Below are positions 1 to 8,821 of a stretch of 64,000 bases of DNA, piece by piece. Source of the stretch: Alphaproteobacteria bacterium (GTDB lineage: Bacteria; Pseudomonadota; Alphaproteobacteria; Micropepsales; Micropepsaceae). The stretch lies in NCBI GenBank assembly GCA_019241645.1, contig JAFAWQ010000043.1, positions 62,001-126,000 of the forward strand, written 5' to 3'. The position numbers were made by a program, and so were the translations under genes. Every line of letters begins with the position of its first letter. Within the stretch, counting starts at the first letter, position 1. Below the pieces are notes generated by a model. It was not told where the DNA came from. It was given only the letters and a program-made list of their open reading frames with translations, and searched no databases.

Positions 1-1005
1 ATCTACAAATTCCCCGTCGGTTGCGGCCTGGACGGTTGCGAACCGTTCGGAAACCTCATCATCGACAAGGATGGCAACCTCTACGGCACAGCGTACGAAG
101 GCGGCGCGTTCGGAGCCGGAACAATCTACAAGCTTTCGCCGAACGCCCAACACAGCAAATGGGCATTCGAAACGCTCTACGATTTCGGATCGGCACTCGC
201 CGGTGGACCGTCCGCAGGCCTGACATACCGAGGCGCCTCCGCTGGCAATTCGTATGACGGTAAATCTCCCCTCTACGGCACAACGGTTTTCGGCGGCCTA
301 AACGACGGGGGCGTTGTGTATGCCCTTAACCAGAAGCATGGCACTTGGGCAGAGACCGATCTCTACAGCTTCTGTTCGCAGGCCAATTGCGCGGATGGAA
401 ATCTTCCGGACGCAGAACTTCTTGTCGCCGCGGATGGCCATCTTTTCGGAACGACATTGCAGGGCGGCGCGAACGGCAGCGGCGTGATTTTCGAACTCGC
501 CAAAAAGGGCGGCGCCTGGAAGCAGACTGTGCTTCACAGCTTCTGCGAAATCGCGAATTGCGCAGACGGCAGTTTCACGCAGCGCGCCATGATCATGGAT
601 GCTTCCGGAAACCTCTACGGCACCCTTGGATCGGGGGGCGCGCATGGCGGCGGCGTGGTGTTCAGTCTCGCGCCCAGTGGAACACAGTCCGGATACAAAG
701 TGCTCTACGATTTCTGCAAGCGGGAGGGCTGCAAAGACGGAAAGCAGCCGGACTCGGAATTGTTCCTCGATCCGCATGGAGATCTTTACGGCACAACGAT
801 TAACGGCGGGAATGGCAGCGGAACGGCGTTCAGGTTACGCGGTACAGCGCTTCGCACCTTGTACAGTTTCTGCTCGCGTTCAGCCTGCGCCGACGGCGAA
901 CAACCCCGCGGCGGGCTGGTCAGGAACGAGTCCGGACACCTCTTTGGCAACACGTCCCTCGGCGGCAATAATGGCGAGGGTTCGGTGTTCGAAATTTCGC
1001 CTTAG
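1..1005 (+). CDS. GloVer-repeat secreted protein, 5' truncated by the window edge
   Basis: The reading frame is open from base 1 to a TAG at 1003-1005, so the start and any signal peptide lie outside the window. The protein consists of tandem units with the pattern NLYGTT-x-GG-x-GxVF-x-L followed by a SFC-x4-C-ADG segment. This matches the TIGR03803 (Gloeo_Verruco, 'choice-of-anchor tandem repeat GloVer') family, whose molecular role is unknown. Most of the visible repeats contain two Cys four residues apart (for example SFCSQANC, SFCEIANC, DFCKREGC), which suggests one disulfide per repeat in an exported protein. It is followed after 19 bp by a full-length paralogue in the same direction, so the two probably form an operon or a tandem duplication. 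The family call is firm; the function is not known. Confidence 0.85.
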   Translation: MYKFPVGCGLDGCEPFGNLIIDKDGNLYGTAYEGGAFGAGTIYKLSPNAQHSKWAFETLYDFGSALAGGPSAGLTYRGASAGNSYDGKSPLYGTTVFGGLNDGGVVYALNQKHGTWAETDLYSFCSQANCADGNLPDAELLVAADGHLFGTTLQGGANGSGVIFELAKKGGAWKQTVLHSFCEIANCADGSFTQRAMIMDASGNLYGTLGSGGAHGGGVVFSLAPSGTQSGYKVLYDFCKREGCKDGKQPDSELFLDPHGDLYGTTINGGNGSGTAFRLRGTALRTLYSFCSRSACADGEQPRGGLVRNESGHLFGNTSLGGNNGEGSVFEISP

Positions 1006-1024
1006 CGGCAACATCGGAGGGGTT

Positions 1025-2335
1025 ATGCTATTGAAACAAACAAGACGCGCTGGGCTCGTGTCCCTTATCATCGCGCTTGCGGCGTTTCCCACAGGCGCCT
1101 ATGCCGCGACGTTTAAGGTCATTCACTCTTTCTGCGCCAAGGCGAATTGCGCGGATGGTTCGACCCCGATGAGCGACGTGTTCATCGACTCCTTGGGAGC
1201 AATTTACGGCTCAGCCCTCACTGGCGGCGCGCACAATGGCGGCGTGATTTATCGGCTGCGCCAGGATGCCGGCGGCAAGTGGAAATATGACACGCTATAC
1301 GACTTCTGCGCCAAGACGGGCTGCGCCGACGGCAGCGCGCCGATGAGCCGGCTGATCGCCGACGCGAAGGGTAATCTCTACGGCACAACGCGCGCCGGCG
1401 CGAATGGCGGCACGGCGTTCAAGTTGATGCCGCAAGGGGCCAATTGGAACCTCAAGACGATCTATCGATTCTGCACAAAGCCCGGTTGCCGCGACGGCTC
1501 CCAGCCAAGCAGCGGCCTCTCCTACCCGGGCGCCGACGAAGGCGCAGTCTATGACGGCATCTCTCCTCTGTATGGGGAAACGCAGTTCGGCGGCTCCGTA
1601 GGCCAAGGCGTTGTGTATTCGCTGACCCCGAACGGAGGAAAGACACTTTGGCGGTCGCGCACGATTCACACGTTCTGCAGCGAAACGGAGGATTGCGGCC
1701 TCACCGATGGCAGCCTGCCGACAGGCGGACTGCTGGTCGACGACAGTGGAAATCTCCTCGGTTCCACCGCGGGCGGCGGCGAGAACTTCTCCGGCGTGAT
1801 TTTCCGCTTTTCTCCCCATCGCGAGGACAAATGGAAGGAGAAGATTTTCTACACGTTCTGCCCCATCGGCTGTGCCGACGGACAATCGCCCACCGGCATC
1901 ATTCGCGACGATCTCGGCAACCTGTTCGGCACGACTGTCGGGATGGGAGGCCATGGCAAGGGCGGCACCCTTTTCAAGTTCGCGACGGACGGCACATTCA
2001 CCGTTCTGCATGATTTCTGCAGCGATGCCGATTGTGCCGACGGCCATCAACCGGGCGCGCCGCCGCGTCTCGATTCCTCCGGCAACCTTTACGGCACCAC
2101 GGCAATCGGGGGCGGCAACGATCGCGATGACGGCCATTTGGGCGGCGGCGTGATCTACCGGCTTTCCACAGGTGGCGATTTGAAGGTGTTGCACGCCTTC
2201 TGCGCGGAGCAAAACTGCACGGACGGGGCGACGCCGTTCGCGGGCGTGACAATAAATTCAGCTGGGCATCTCTTCGGCACGACCAGCGACGGCGGTAAGT
2301 TCGGCTCTGGCGTCGTCTACGAGTTGACGCCGTAA
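1025..2335 (+). CDS. GloVer-repeat secreted protein (TIGR03803 family)
   Basis: The product is 436 aa. The ATG at 1025 is chosen because a GGAGG-type ribosome site sits just upstream and because the next residues form a classic signal peptide (basic MLLKQTRR, hydrophobic stretch, then GAYAA cleavage region near residue 23). The open frame extends further upstream but only as an overlap with the previous gene. The mature part holds seven repeats with NLYGTT/GG/GVIY-type cores, each with a Cys pair (SFCAKANC, DFCAKTGC, RFCTKPGC, TFCSETEDC, TFCPIGC, DFCSDADC, AFCAEQNC), usually followed by ADG or DGS. A beta-propeller-like exported protein is likely. It is paralogous to the truncated gene just upstream and more distantly to the gene at 41734. 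Function unknown. Confidence 0.88.
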   Translation: MLLKQTRRAGLVSLIIALAAFPTGAYAATFKVIHSFCAKANCADGSTPMSDVFIDSLGAIYGSALTGGAHNGGVIYRLRQDAGGKWKYDTLYDFCAKTGCADGSAPMSRLIADAKGNLYGTTRAGANGGTAFKLMPQGANWNLKTIYRFCTKPGCRDGSQPSSGLSYPGADEGAVYDGISPLYGETQFGGSVGQGVVYSLTPNGGKTLWRSRTIHTFCSETEDCGLTDGSLPTGGLLVDDSGNLLGSTAGGGENFSGVIFRFSPHREDKWKEKIFYTFCPIGCADGQSPTGIIRDDLGNLFGTTVGMGGHGKGGTLFKFATDGTFTVLHDFCSDADCADGHQPGAPPRLDSSGNLYGTTAIGGGNDRDDGHLGGGVIYRLSTGGDLKVLHAFCAEQNCTDGATPFAGVTINSAGHLFGTTSDGGKFGSGVVYELTP

Positions 2336-2526
2336 GGCGATCGCCGAGCTTTAGAACGGCTAAACGTAGCTGCTTGCCAATCGTGGCGGTCGGCGGCCCA
2401 CACACCGTTCCGCTGCCACTGTTGAGGCGTGCCGGCAGCACCTCATCCCGGCAGCGCCGCGAAGGTGCCAGCTCCCGCCGCCGACCACCCGACTACCATG
2501 GCCGGTTCCTTACGGCGGCAAGGTCT

Positions 2527-2554
2527 TTGAATCCAAGGCCTGCGCCTGTATTGC
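2527..2554 (+). promoter_or_regulatory. possible sigma70-type promoter of the FKBP gene
   Basis: TTGAAT and TATTGC hexamers are separated by 16 bases, about 37 bases ahead of the FKBP start codon. The -35 matches the consensus in four positions and the -10 is weak, so this is only a candidate. The rest of the 2336-2590 gap shows no gene. Confidence 0.25.
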
Positions 2555-2590
2555 TCTGAGGCAGTGGCGTAGACGGCAAGGAGAAGTTGC

Positions 2591-3088
2591 ATGCGGCGGT
2601 TAGGCATATTGGCGGTTGTGGTCGCAACCGTGCTGAGCAGCGCGGCACAGGCCGCCGACAATGCGCTCAGCGCAGAGGCCAACGCCGCCTATCTCGCGGC
2701 CAACGCCAAGAAACCGGGCGTGGTGGTCGAGCCGAGCGGCTTGCAGCACCGCGCTATCCACACCGGCTTCGGCAAGCGGCCCAAAGCGACGGATCTGGTG
2801 ACCGTGAACTACAAGGGCAGTCTGATCACCGGAAAGGTTTTCGATGCGACCGAGCCTGGCCTTCCGGCGCAGTTCGGCGTCAACAAGCTCATCCCGGGCT
2901 GGACTGAAGCGCTGCAGTTGATGCGCGAAGGCGACGAGTGGGAGCTCGTGATTCCGGCCAATCTCGCCTATGGCGCGCGGGGCGCCGGCGGTGGGGCCAT
3001 CCCCCCCAACCAGGTTCTCGTGTTCGACCTGACGCTGATTTCCGTCGCCGAACCGCCGAAGGAACAACAGAAAGACGATCAGCAATAA
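2591..3088 (+). CDS. FKBP-type peptidyl-prolyl cis-trans isomerase, exported
   Basis: The product is 165 aa and should catalyse cis-trans isomerisation of Xaa-Pro bonds in envelope proteins. The start at 2591 follows an AAGGAG ribosome site. Residues 1-21 form a signal peptide ending AAQA. The FKBP_C domain spans roughly residues 60-152, with family signatures VTVNYKGSLITGKVFDAT, a GWTEALQLMREGDEW segment and the end IPPNQVLVFDLTLI. Residues 22-59 form a short charged linker, and the C-terminus is Gln/Lys rich. It is far shorter than dimeric FkpA/Mip proteins, so it is probably a monomeric periplasmic isomerase. It stands alone, about 100 bp ahead of the glucan synthase gene. Confidence 0.92.
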   Translation: MRRLGILAVVVATVLSSAAQAADNALSAEANAAYLAANAKKPGVVVEPSGLQHRAIHTGFGKRPKATDLVTVNYKGSLITGKVFDATEPGLPAQFGVNKLIPGWTEALQLMREGDEWELVIPANLAYGARGAGGGAIPPNQVLVFDLTLISVAEPPKEQQKDDQQ

Positions 3089-3189
3089 ATGGCCATGCAG
3101 TAAACGCTGGTCCTTCAGATGGGTTCTATCTTAACATTGGAGGCTGCGAGCATTCTCTTGCTGCGGGAAGCAATCCAGGCGGAGCTGAC

Positions 3190-5844
3190 ATGGTCCGCAA
3201 GCTGACCAGTCGAATCTCGGGTGGCACCGGCCGCATCGCCATCGCGCTGTTGCTGGTGGTGGCTTCCAGCGTCCTTTTCTGGGCGAGCCGCGACTTCGCT
3301 GTCATCGCGCCCGACTGGGATGGGCAAGTGCGGGGCATCTCCTACGATCCCAGCCACATGTTCACCGAGAAGCAGCATCGCCACGTTTCGCCGGAGCAGA
3401 TCGACCGCGACATGGCGCAGCTGGCGCAGATTACCGGACGTGTACGGACGTACAGCGTATCGCGCGGACTGGACCGCGTTCCCGAGGTGGCGCGGCGCTA
3501 TGGGCTCATCGTTTCTCTGGGCTGCTGGATCAGCTCCGATCTCGAAGAAAACGAGAAGGAGATCGCCAAATGCATTCGCGTGGCGTCCAACAACCGCCGC
3601 GTGATCGATCGGGTTTTCGTCGGGAACGAAGCCATGATGTTCGGTTACATCGGACCCGAGCAACTGAACAGCTACATCCGCCGCGTGCGCGAGGCACTTC
3701 CCGCCCGCATCAAAATCACCACCGCCGAACCATGGTCCACCTGGCTGCTGTATCCGGAAATCGCCAAATACGTCGATGTGGTTTCCGTCCACATCATTCC
3801 GTATTGGGAAGGTATCTACGTCCGCGACGCGCTGACTTTCGCGCAGCACGCCTACCAGCATGTGCAGGATGCAATACCCAACAAGCCGATCATCGTTGGC
3901 GAATCCGGCTGGCCGTCGGGAGGGCGTACACGGAAGCTCGCCGAGCCGTCGCTCGCCAATCAGGCGTTTTATGTCCGCAGCTTTGTGCAGCTCGCCATGC
4001 GGAAGGGTTGGGACTACTACCTGATCGAGGCTTACGACCAGCCTTGGAAGGGCAACGAAGGCGCGGTCGGCGCTTATTGGGGCCTGTTCGATGCCGAGGG
4101 GCATCCCAAATTTGCCTTCGCCGGCATGCTTCGCAATTTCCCGCAATGGCGCACTTATGCCTTCCTGGCGGGCGTGTTCTCTCTGCTGCTTGGCCTGCTG
4201 ATTCTCAGCCGCATGCCGCGGCTGCGCCAGCCCGGCTATTTCGTGATGGGTGGACTCGTGGCGGCCATCACTACCGGGCTTCTGGTGCTGCTGGACGCGA
4301 CCACGCTGGAGTACATCGAGCCGAGCGACATCGCGGTAATCCTCGCGATGGTGCCGCTGATTCTGCTCGCCGCGACCGTGATCCTGACCGAGGGAATAGA
4401 ACTCGTAGCCAGTCTGTGGCGCGTGGAACGTCGCGCGGTTCCGGCCGCCATTCCGCTGGAAGCGCCTTTCGTTTCCATTCACGTTCCCACCTACAACGAG
4501 CCGCCGGAGATGGTGATCGGGACGCTGGATGCGCTAGCCCGCCTGGATTATGAGAATTTCGAAGTCGTCTTGCTCGACAACAACACACCGGATGCCGCCG
4601 TCTGGCGGCCGGTGGAAGAGCATTGCGCGAAGCTCGGCGCGCGGTTCCGGTTTTTTCATCTCGACGGCGTGCGCGGCTTCAAGGCCGGCGCTCTGAATGA
4701 AGCGCTCAAGCGAACGGACAGCCGAGCCGAATTCGTCGGAGTGATCGATAGCGACTACCAGGTGGAACCGTTCTGGCTGCGTCGCTCGCTGCCCTATTTC
4801 GCCGCGCCTCAGACCGCGCTGGTGCAGGGACCGCAGGATTATCGCGACAGCGGCGAAAGCACCTTCAAATCGATGTGCTACGAGGAGTATCGCGGCTTCT
4901 TCCAGATCGGCATGGTGGAGCGGAACGAGCACAACGCCATCATTCAGCATGGCACCATGACGATCGTGCGCCGCGATGCGCTCGATCAGGTGGGCGGCTG
5001 GAGCACCTGGTGCATTACCGAGGATACGGAACTCGGTTTGAAATTGTTCGAAGCCGGCTATGCGGCGGCCTACATTCCGGAGAGTCTGGGAAAGGGGCTG
5101 ACGCCCGATACGCTCGGCGCTTTCATGACGCAGCGCTACCGTTGGGTCTATGGCGCCATGCAGATCATGAAGCGTCACGCCGCCGCGATTTTCTTCGGCC
5201 GCAAGAAACTCGGCTGGGGGCAGCGCTACCATTTCTTGAGCGGCTGGCTGCCTTGGGTGTCGGATGGACTTGCACTGGTCATCACTGTTCTGGCGCTGGC
5301 CTGGACTCTGCTGATGAGCATTGCGCCCCGGCATTTCGACGTCCCAATGATGGCGCTGTCGGGAGCGGCCATTGCGCTTTTCGCGGCCAAGACAGCGAAG
5401 ACTCTTCTGCTCTACCCGAAGAAGGTACGATCCGGCGTAAAGGGTGCGCTGTACGCGTCCACCGCCGGCCTGGCATTGACTCACACGGTTGCCAAGGCCG
5501 TCTGGGCCGGACTGTTCACCTCGCGCAAGCCATTCCTGCGAACACCGAAATGCGAAGATTCAGCTTCGCTCGGCCAGGTGCTGCGGCTGGCCTGGCAGGA
5601 AACCGCGCTGCTTGCCCTGGGCATCTTGGCCATCGCTGGTGTGATGGTCAGCCGCGGCTTTGACGATCCCGCCGCTATTCTCTGGATGTGCATGCTCTCG
5701 ATCCAGAGTCTGCCGTATCTCGCGACCGTTCTGACGGCGGCGTTGAGCGCGCAATCGAATGCGCGCTTCCGGCGCTTGGCTGTTGTTCTGCCTCTGCCCG
5801 GCAAGACGACGGATCCCAAGCCGGTACTGCCAAAGGCCGCATAG
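3190..5844 (+). CDS. GH17-GT2 fusion protein, beta-glucan synthase (NdvB/NdvC-like)
   Basis: The product is 884 aa. The ATG at 3190 follows a GGAG site; the longer open frame overlaps the FKBP gene. After an N-terminal membrane anchor (about 12-31) comes a glycoside hydrolase family 17 domain, with the expected proton donor at E147 (VFVGNEAMMFGY) and nucleophile at E238 (GESGWPSGG). Two or three membrane segments (about 315-410) lead to a family 2 glycosyltransferase with SIHVPTYNE from 428, D520-x-D522, TED at 610-612 and Q648-R-Y-R-W, the hallmarks of a processive membrane synthase. More membrane helices follow. In Pseudomonas NdvB and rhizobial NdvC, such domains make and cyclise beta-1,3 or beta-1,3/1,6 periplasmic glucans. 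That substrate is inferred from the family. The gene abuts the next one tail to tail with no spacer. Confidence 0.85.
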   Translation: MVRKLTSRISGGTGRIAIALLLVVASSVLFWASRDFAVIAPDWDGQVRGISYDPSHMFTEKQHRHVSPEQIDRDMAQLAQITGRVRTYSVSRGLDRVPEVARRYGLIVSLGCWISSDLEENEKEIAKCIRVASNNRRVIDRVFVGNEAMMFGYIGPEQLNSYIRRVREALPARIKITTAEPWSTWLLYPEIAKYVDVVSVHIIPYWEGIYVRDALTFAQHAYQHVQDAIPNKPIIVGESGWPSGGRTRKLAEPSLANQAFYVRSFVQLAMRKGWDYYLIEAYDQPWKGNEGAVGAYWGLFDAEGHPKFAFAGMLRNFPQWRTYAFLAGVFSLLLGLLILSRMPRLRQPGYFVMGGLVAAITTGLLVLLDATTLEYIEPSDIAVILAMVPLILLAATVILTEGIELVASLWRVERRAVPAAIPLEAPFVSIHVPTYNEPPEMVIGTLDALARLDYENFEVVLLDNNTPDAAVWRPVEEHCAKLGARFRFFHLDGVRGFKAGALNEALKRTDSRAEFVGVIDSDYQVEPFWLRRSLPYFAAPQTALVQGPQDYRDSGESTFKSMCYEEYRGFFQIGMVERNEHNAIIQHGTMTIVRRDALDQVGGWSTWCITEDTELGLKLFEAGYAAAYIPESLGKGLTPDTLGAFMTQRYRWVYGAMQIMKRHAAAIFFGRKKLGWGQRYHFLSGWLPWVSDGLALVITVLALAWTLLMSIAPRHFDVPMMALSGAAIALFAAKTAKTLLLYPKKVRSGVKGALYASTAGLALTHTVAKAVWAGLFTSRKPFLRTPKCEDSASLGQVLRLAWQETALLALGILAIAGVMVSRGFDDPAAILWMCMLSIQSLPYLATVLTAALSAQSNARFRRLAVVLPLPGKTTDPKPVLPKAA

Positions 5845-7257
5845 TCAGACGGCCACTACCTTTCCCGGATTGAGAATGTTGTGGGGATCGAGCGTGCGTT
5901 TGAGCGCGCGCATGGTTTCGATTTCGACGTTGCTCTTATAACGCAGAATTTCGTTGCGTTTCATGATTCCAACGCCGTGTTCGGCGCTGATCGAGCCCCC
6001 AAATGTGTGCACGATATCGTGCACCGTGCGGTTGATCTCTTCCCAGCGCGAGAGGAATGCGGCGCTGTCGCTGCCTTTAGGCATGCTGAAATTGAAGTGA
6101 ATATTGCCGTCGCCGAGATGCCCGAACGGCACCGGTCGCACTCCCGGTATAAGCCTTTCGACGGCGGCAGTGCCGCGCGCAAGAAAATCCGGGATTGCCG
6201 CGATCGGCAAGGAGATGTCGTGCTTGATGGAGCCGCCCTCGTGCTTTTGGGCTTGGGAAAGGCTGTTTCTGAGGCGCCACAGCGCGTCACGCTGGGCCCC
6301 GCTAGCGGCAATTACCGCATCAGTTGCCATTCCTTTGGAAATAACGGAGCCAAGCGTCCGTTCCATTTCTTCGCGCAAAGCAGACTGTGCACCGCCGGCC
6401 GCTTCCATCAATACATACCACGGCGAAGGCGCGCTAAGCGGATCTGTCGTTTTTCCGATATGCGCCAATACCATTTCGAGCCCGATGCGTGGCATCAGTT
6501 CGAAGGCAGACAAAAGTCCGCCGGTCGTCTCCTGCGTGCGGTGAAGCAGCGCTATCGCGGCGCTCACATCGGGCACGGCTACGAAGGCGGTGACCCACTC
6601 CGCCGGAAGAGGAAAAAGTTTTAGCGCGGCCGCGGTGACGATCCCCAGCGTGCCCTCCGCGCCAATGAACAGCTGCTTCAGGTCGTAGCCGGTGTTGTCC
6701 TTGCGCAGGGTGCGCAGCAAATCGAGCACTCGGCCATCCGCGAGAACGACCTCCAGGCCCAACACGAGATTTCGCATGTTGCCGTAGCGCAATACCGCTT
6801 CGCCGCCCGCATTTGTGGAGATGTTCCCGCCGATGGTGCAACTGCCTTCCGAGGCGAGACTGAGCGGGAAATAGCGGCCGGCGGCTTGGGCCTCCTGGTG
6901 CAGCGTCGCCAGAATGACGCCCGCTTCAACAATCGCTGACATGCCATCCGCATCCACGTGTCTGACAGCGTTCAGGCGCGACAGGCTAAGAAGGACTTCG
7001 CCGTTGAAGGGGATTTGCCCTCCGACCAGCCCCGAGTTGCCGCCTTGCGGGACAACCGGCGTTAGGGTCTCATTGCAGATCGCGAGAATGCGGCTTACCG
7101 CTTGCACATCCCGCGGCTTCAGGAGCAACGGCGAGCGGCCTTGGTAGCGGCCGCGCCATTCGCTGAGATGCGGCGCAATCTCCTGCTGGTCTTCCGTGAA
7201 GCCGTTCTGTCCGGCGGCTTTCTTCAGGCGTGCGATAACGTCGGCAGCAACCGTCAT
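5845..7257 (-). CDS. FAD-binding oxidoreductase of the GlcD / D-2-hydroxy acid dehydrogenase type
   Basis: The product is 470 aa and should oxidise a D-2-hydroxy acid (lactate, glycolate or 2-hydroxyglutarate type) using FAD. The N-terminal FAD_binding_4 domain shows PQGGNSGLVGGQIP and the glycine-rich SEGSCTIGGNISTNAGG. The C-terminal FAD-oxidase_C domain shows GHLGDGNIHFN and the terminal AEHGVGIMKR signature with the helix up to NPGKVV. The length is normal for the family. The start overlaps the stop of the upstream threonylcarbamoyl-AMP synthase gene by 4 bp (ATGA), so the two are translationally coupled. The exact substrate cannot be told from sequence alone; D-2-hydroxyglutarate or D-lactate dehydrogenase are the main options. 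Confidence 0.88.
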   Translation of the reverse strand: MTVAADVIARLKKAAGQNGFTEDQQEIAPHLSEWRGRYQGRSPLLLKPRDVQAVSRILAICNETLTPVVPQGGNSGLVGGQIPFNGEVLLSLSRLNAVRHVDADGMSAIVEAGVILATLHQEAQAAGRYFPLSLASEGSCTIGGNISTNAGGEAVLRYGNMRNLVLGLEVVLADGRVLDLLRTLRKDNTGYDLKQLFIGAEGTLGIVTAAALKLFPLPAEWVTAFVAVPDVSAAIALLHRTQETTGGLLSAFELMPRIGLEMVLAHIGKTTDPLSAPSPWYVLMEAAGGAQSALREEMERTLGSVISKGMATDAVIAASGAQRDALWRLRNSLSQAQKHEGGSIKHDISLPIAAIPDFLARGTAAVERLIPGVRPVPFGHLGDGNIHFNFSMPKGSDSAAFLSRWEEINRTVHDIVHTFGGSISAEHGVGIMKRNEILRYKSNVEIETMRALKRTLDPHNILNPGKVVAV

Positions 7258-8210
7258 GCGGCCGTCACCGGTGTGGCTGCGCGGCGCAGGCGGTCATTGA
7301 TGGCTTCACCCAGTCCGTGATCGGGAATCGGCATCACGGCAATGCATTGAGCGCCGCTCACATCCAACTCGCGCAACATGGCGAACAGATTCGCCGCCGC
7401 TTCCTTCAGATCGCCTGACCGGCTGAGATTGCGGACGATCCCCTCCGTATCCGAGACCCTTGGCCCAAACGCCAGCAGGACTTCGCCCGGCAGCACGGCA
7501 TCGGCATTCAGGCGCAAGGGTGTTTGAGGCGCATAATGGCTAGCGAGTTGCCCCGGGGACGAAACACGATCGGGCCCGAAAGCGCCAAGCGCGCCGGCGA
7601 TTTCTTCGATGTCTTCACGCACAACCGCACCTGGCCGAAGCAAGACTGCGCTATCTCCCGCGAAGCCAACAACCGTGGATTCGATGCCATGGGCCGTCCG
7701 CCCGCCATCCAGAATGAAATCCACACGCGCGCCGAAATCGTCGGCGACATGGTGCGCAGTCGTCGGACTCACATGACCGGACCGGTTGGCGCTTGGCGAC
7801 GCGATCGCGAGCTCGCTCGAAGCAAGGAGTGCGCGTGCCACGGGATGAGCGGGAACCCTCAAGGCGATGGTGTCGAGCCCGGCACTCGCGAGAAGCGACA
7901 ACGGACAATTCAGCTTCCGCGGCACCACCAATGTCAATGGTCCCGGCCAGAACCGCTCTGCCAGTTGGACAGCAGCAGGCGCCAATTCCGCGAGCTTCGC
8001 AGCCGCATCGAAATCCAAAACGTGGACAATGAGTGGATTGAAGCGCGGCCGGCCCTTTGCTTCAAAAATGCCCGCAACAGCGTTGTCATTCGTTGCGTCG
8101 GCGCCGAGGCCATATACCGTCTCCGTGGGAAAGGCGACAAGGCCTCCCTTGCGCAGAACGTCCGCGGCGCAGGCAATACCGCGACGGTCAGCGGAGATGA
8201 TATTCGCCAT
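7254..8210 (-). CDS. L-threonylcarbamoyladenylate synthase (Sua5/YwlC type)
   Basis: The product is 318 aa from the ATG at 8210. An in-frame GTG at 8228 would add six residues. It makes threonylcarbamoyl-AMP from Thr, bicarbonate and ATP for the t6A37 modification of ANN-decoding tRNAs. The TsaC/YrdC domain occupies the first 200 residues, with FPTETVYGLGADA, KGRPRFNPLIVHV, a GPLTLVVPRK segment and SANRSGHVSPTTAHHV. A C-terminal Sua5 domain (PGQLASHYAPQTPLRL onward) distinguishes it from the short TsaC form. It is coupled by a 4-bp overlap to the downstream oxidase gene. It is an essential housekeeping function in most bacteria. Confidence 0.92.
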   Translation of the reverse strand: MANIISADRRGIACAADVLRKGGLVAFPTETVYGLGADATNDNAVAGIFEAKGRPRFNPLIVHVLDFDAAAKLAELAPAAVQLAERFWPGPLTLVVPRKLNCPLSLLASAGLDTIALRVPAHPVARALLASSELAIASPSANRSGHVSPTTAHHVADDFGARVDFILDGGRTAHGIESTVVGFAGDSAVLLRPGAVVREDIEEIAGALGAFGPDRVSSPGQLASHYAPQTPLRLNADAVLPGEVLLAFGPRVSDTEGIVRNLSRSGDLKEAAANLFAMLRELDVSGAQCIAVMPIPDHGLGEAINDRLRRAATPVTAA

Positions 8211-8260
8211 CGGGACGGTCACGTCCACCCCGACGTCCCGATGATGTCGAACGATGGCAA

Positions 8261-8821
8261 TCAGGAGCCTTTGGTCGCGGTAAGATCAATGGTAACCGTC
8301 ACTGCTTGCGCCACGGGATCGGGCTTTGCCCATTCGCCGGTACCGACATGGAAGTCCGTGCGCACTATCTGGGTCTTGCCCACAACATGCGCCGTGTTTC
8401 CGGACAATGTCAGCGTGAAGGGAAGAGTGACGTCGCGCGAGATGCCCTTTATGGACAGAGTTCCGGCTGCGACATAGCTGGGACCAGCTTTGTGCGTGAA
8501 CCCAGTCGAGCGGAATGTCGCTACGGGAAACTGGCCCGCCGCAAAACCCTCCGCGCCCTTTATTCCCGCGTCTGTTTCGCTGTCAGACGAGGTTTCGCTG
8601 GCGAGATCGATAGTGATCGCGGCATGCGAGTGCGCCAGATCGGCCGGATCGAAATCAATCGCGGCCTTCCAGGAACGAAACGCGGCGACGAATGGCTCGC
8701 CACTCCAGCTCACCGAAAATCCCAGCTTGCTTTTGGCGTAGTCTACGTTCCAGTGCTGGGCCGCGCAGGCAGGCGAGATTACCATTGAAGCCATCAACGC
8801 CAATGTGGTTCGTGTTATCAT
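8261..8821 (-). CDS. YceI family periplasmic protein
   Basis: The product is 186 aa with a signal peptide at residues 1-20 (ending SPACA, before AQHWNVD). The rest is a YceI domain, a lipocalin-like barrel that binds isoprenoid or other hydrophobic molecules: WNVDYAKSKLGFSVSW, then FDPADLAHSHAAITIDL and a central GTLSIKGISRDVTLPFTL. Members are often encoded with cytochrome b561, and here the upstream cytochrome gene overlaps this one by 4 bp. A role in lipid or quinone handling in the periplasm is the usual inference, but the ligand is not known. Confidence 0.9.
   Translation of the reverse strand: MITRTTLALMASMVISPACAAQHWNVDYAKSKLGFSVSWSGEPFVAAFRSWKAAIDFDPADLAHSHAAITIDLASETSSDSETDAGIKGAEGFAAGQFPVATFRSTGFTHKAGPSYVAAGTLSIKGISRDVTLPFTLTLSGNTAHVVGKTQIVRTDFHVGTGEWAKPDPVAQAVTVTIDLTATKGS

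Noticed and set aside
1295-2212. Long open frame opposite the second GloVer gene
   Set aside because: It mirrors the repeats on the other strand, has no ribosome site and encodes an Ala/Arg-rich product with no family.
3115-4482. 455-codon open frame opposite the GH17-GT2 gene
   Set aside because: High-GC antisense shadow; the plus-strand frame has full catalytic motifs.
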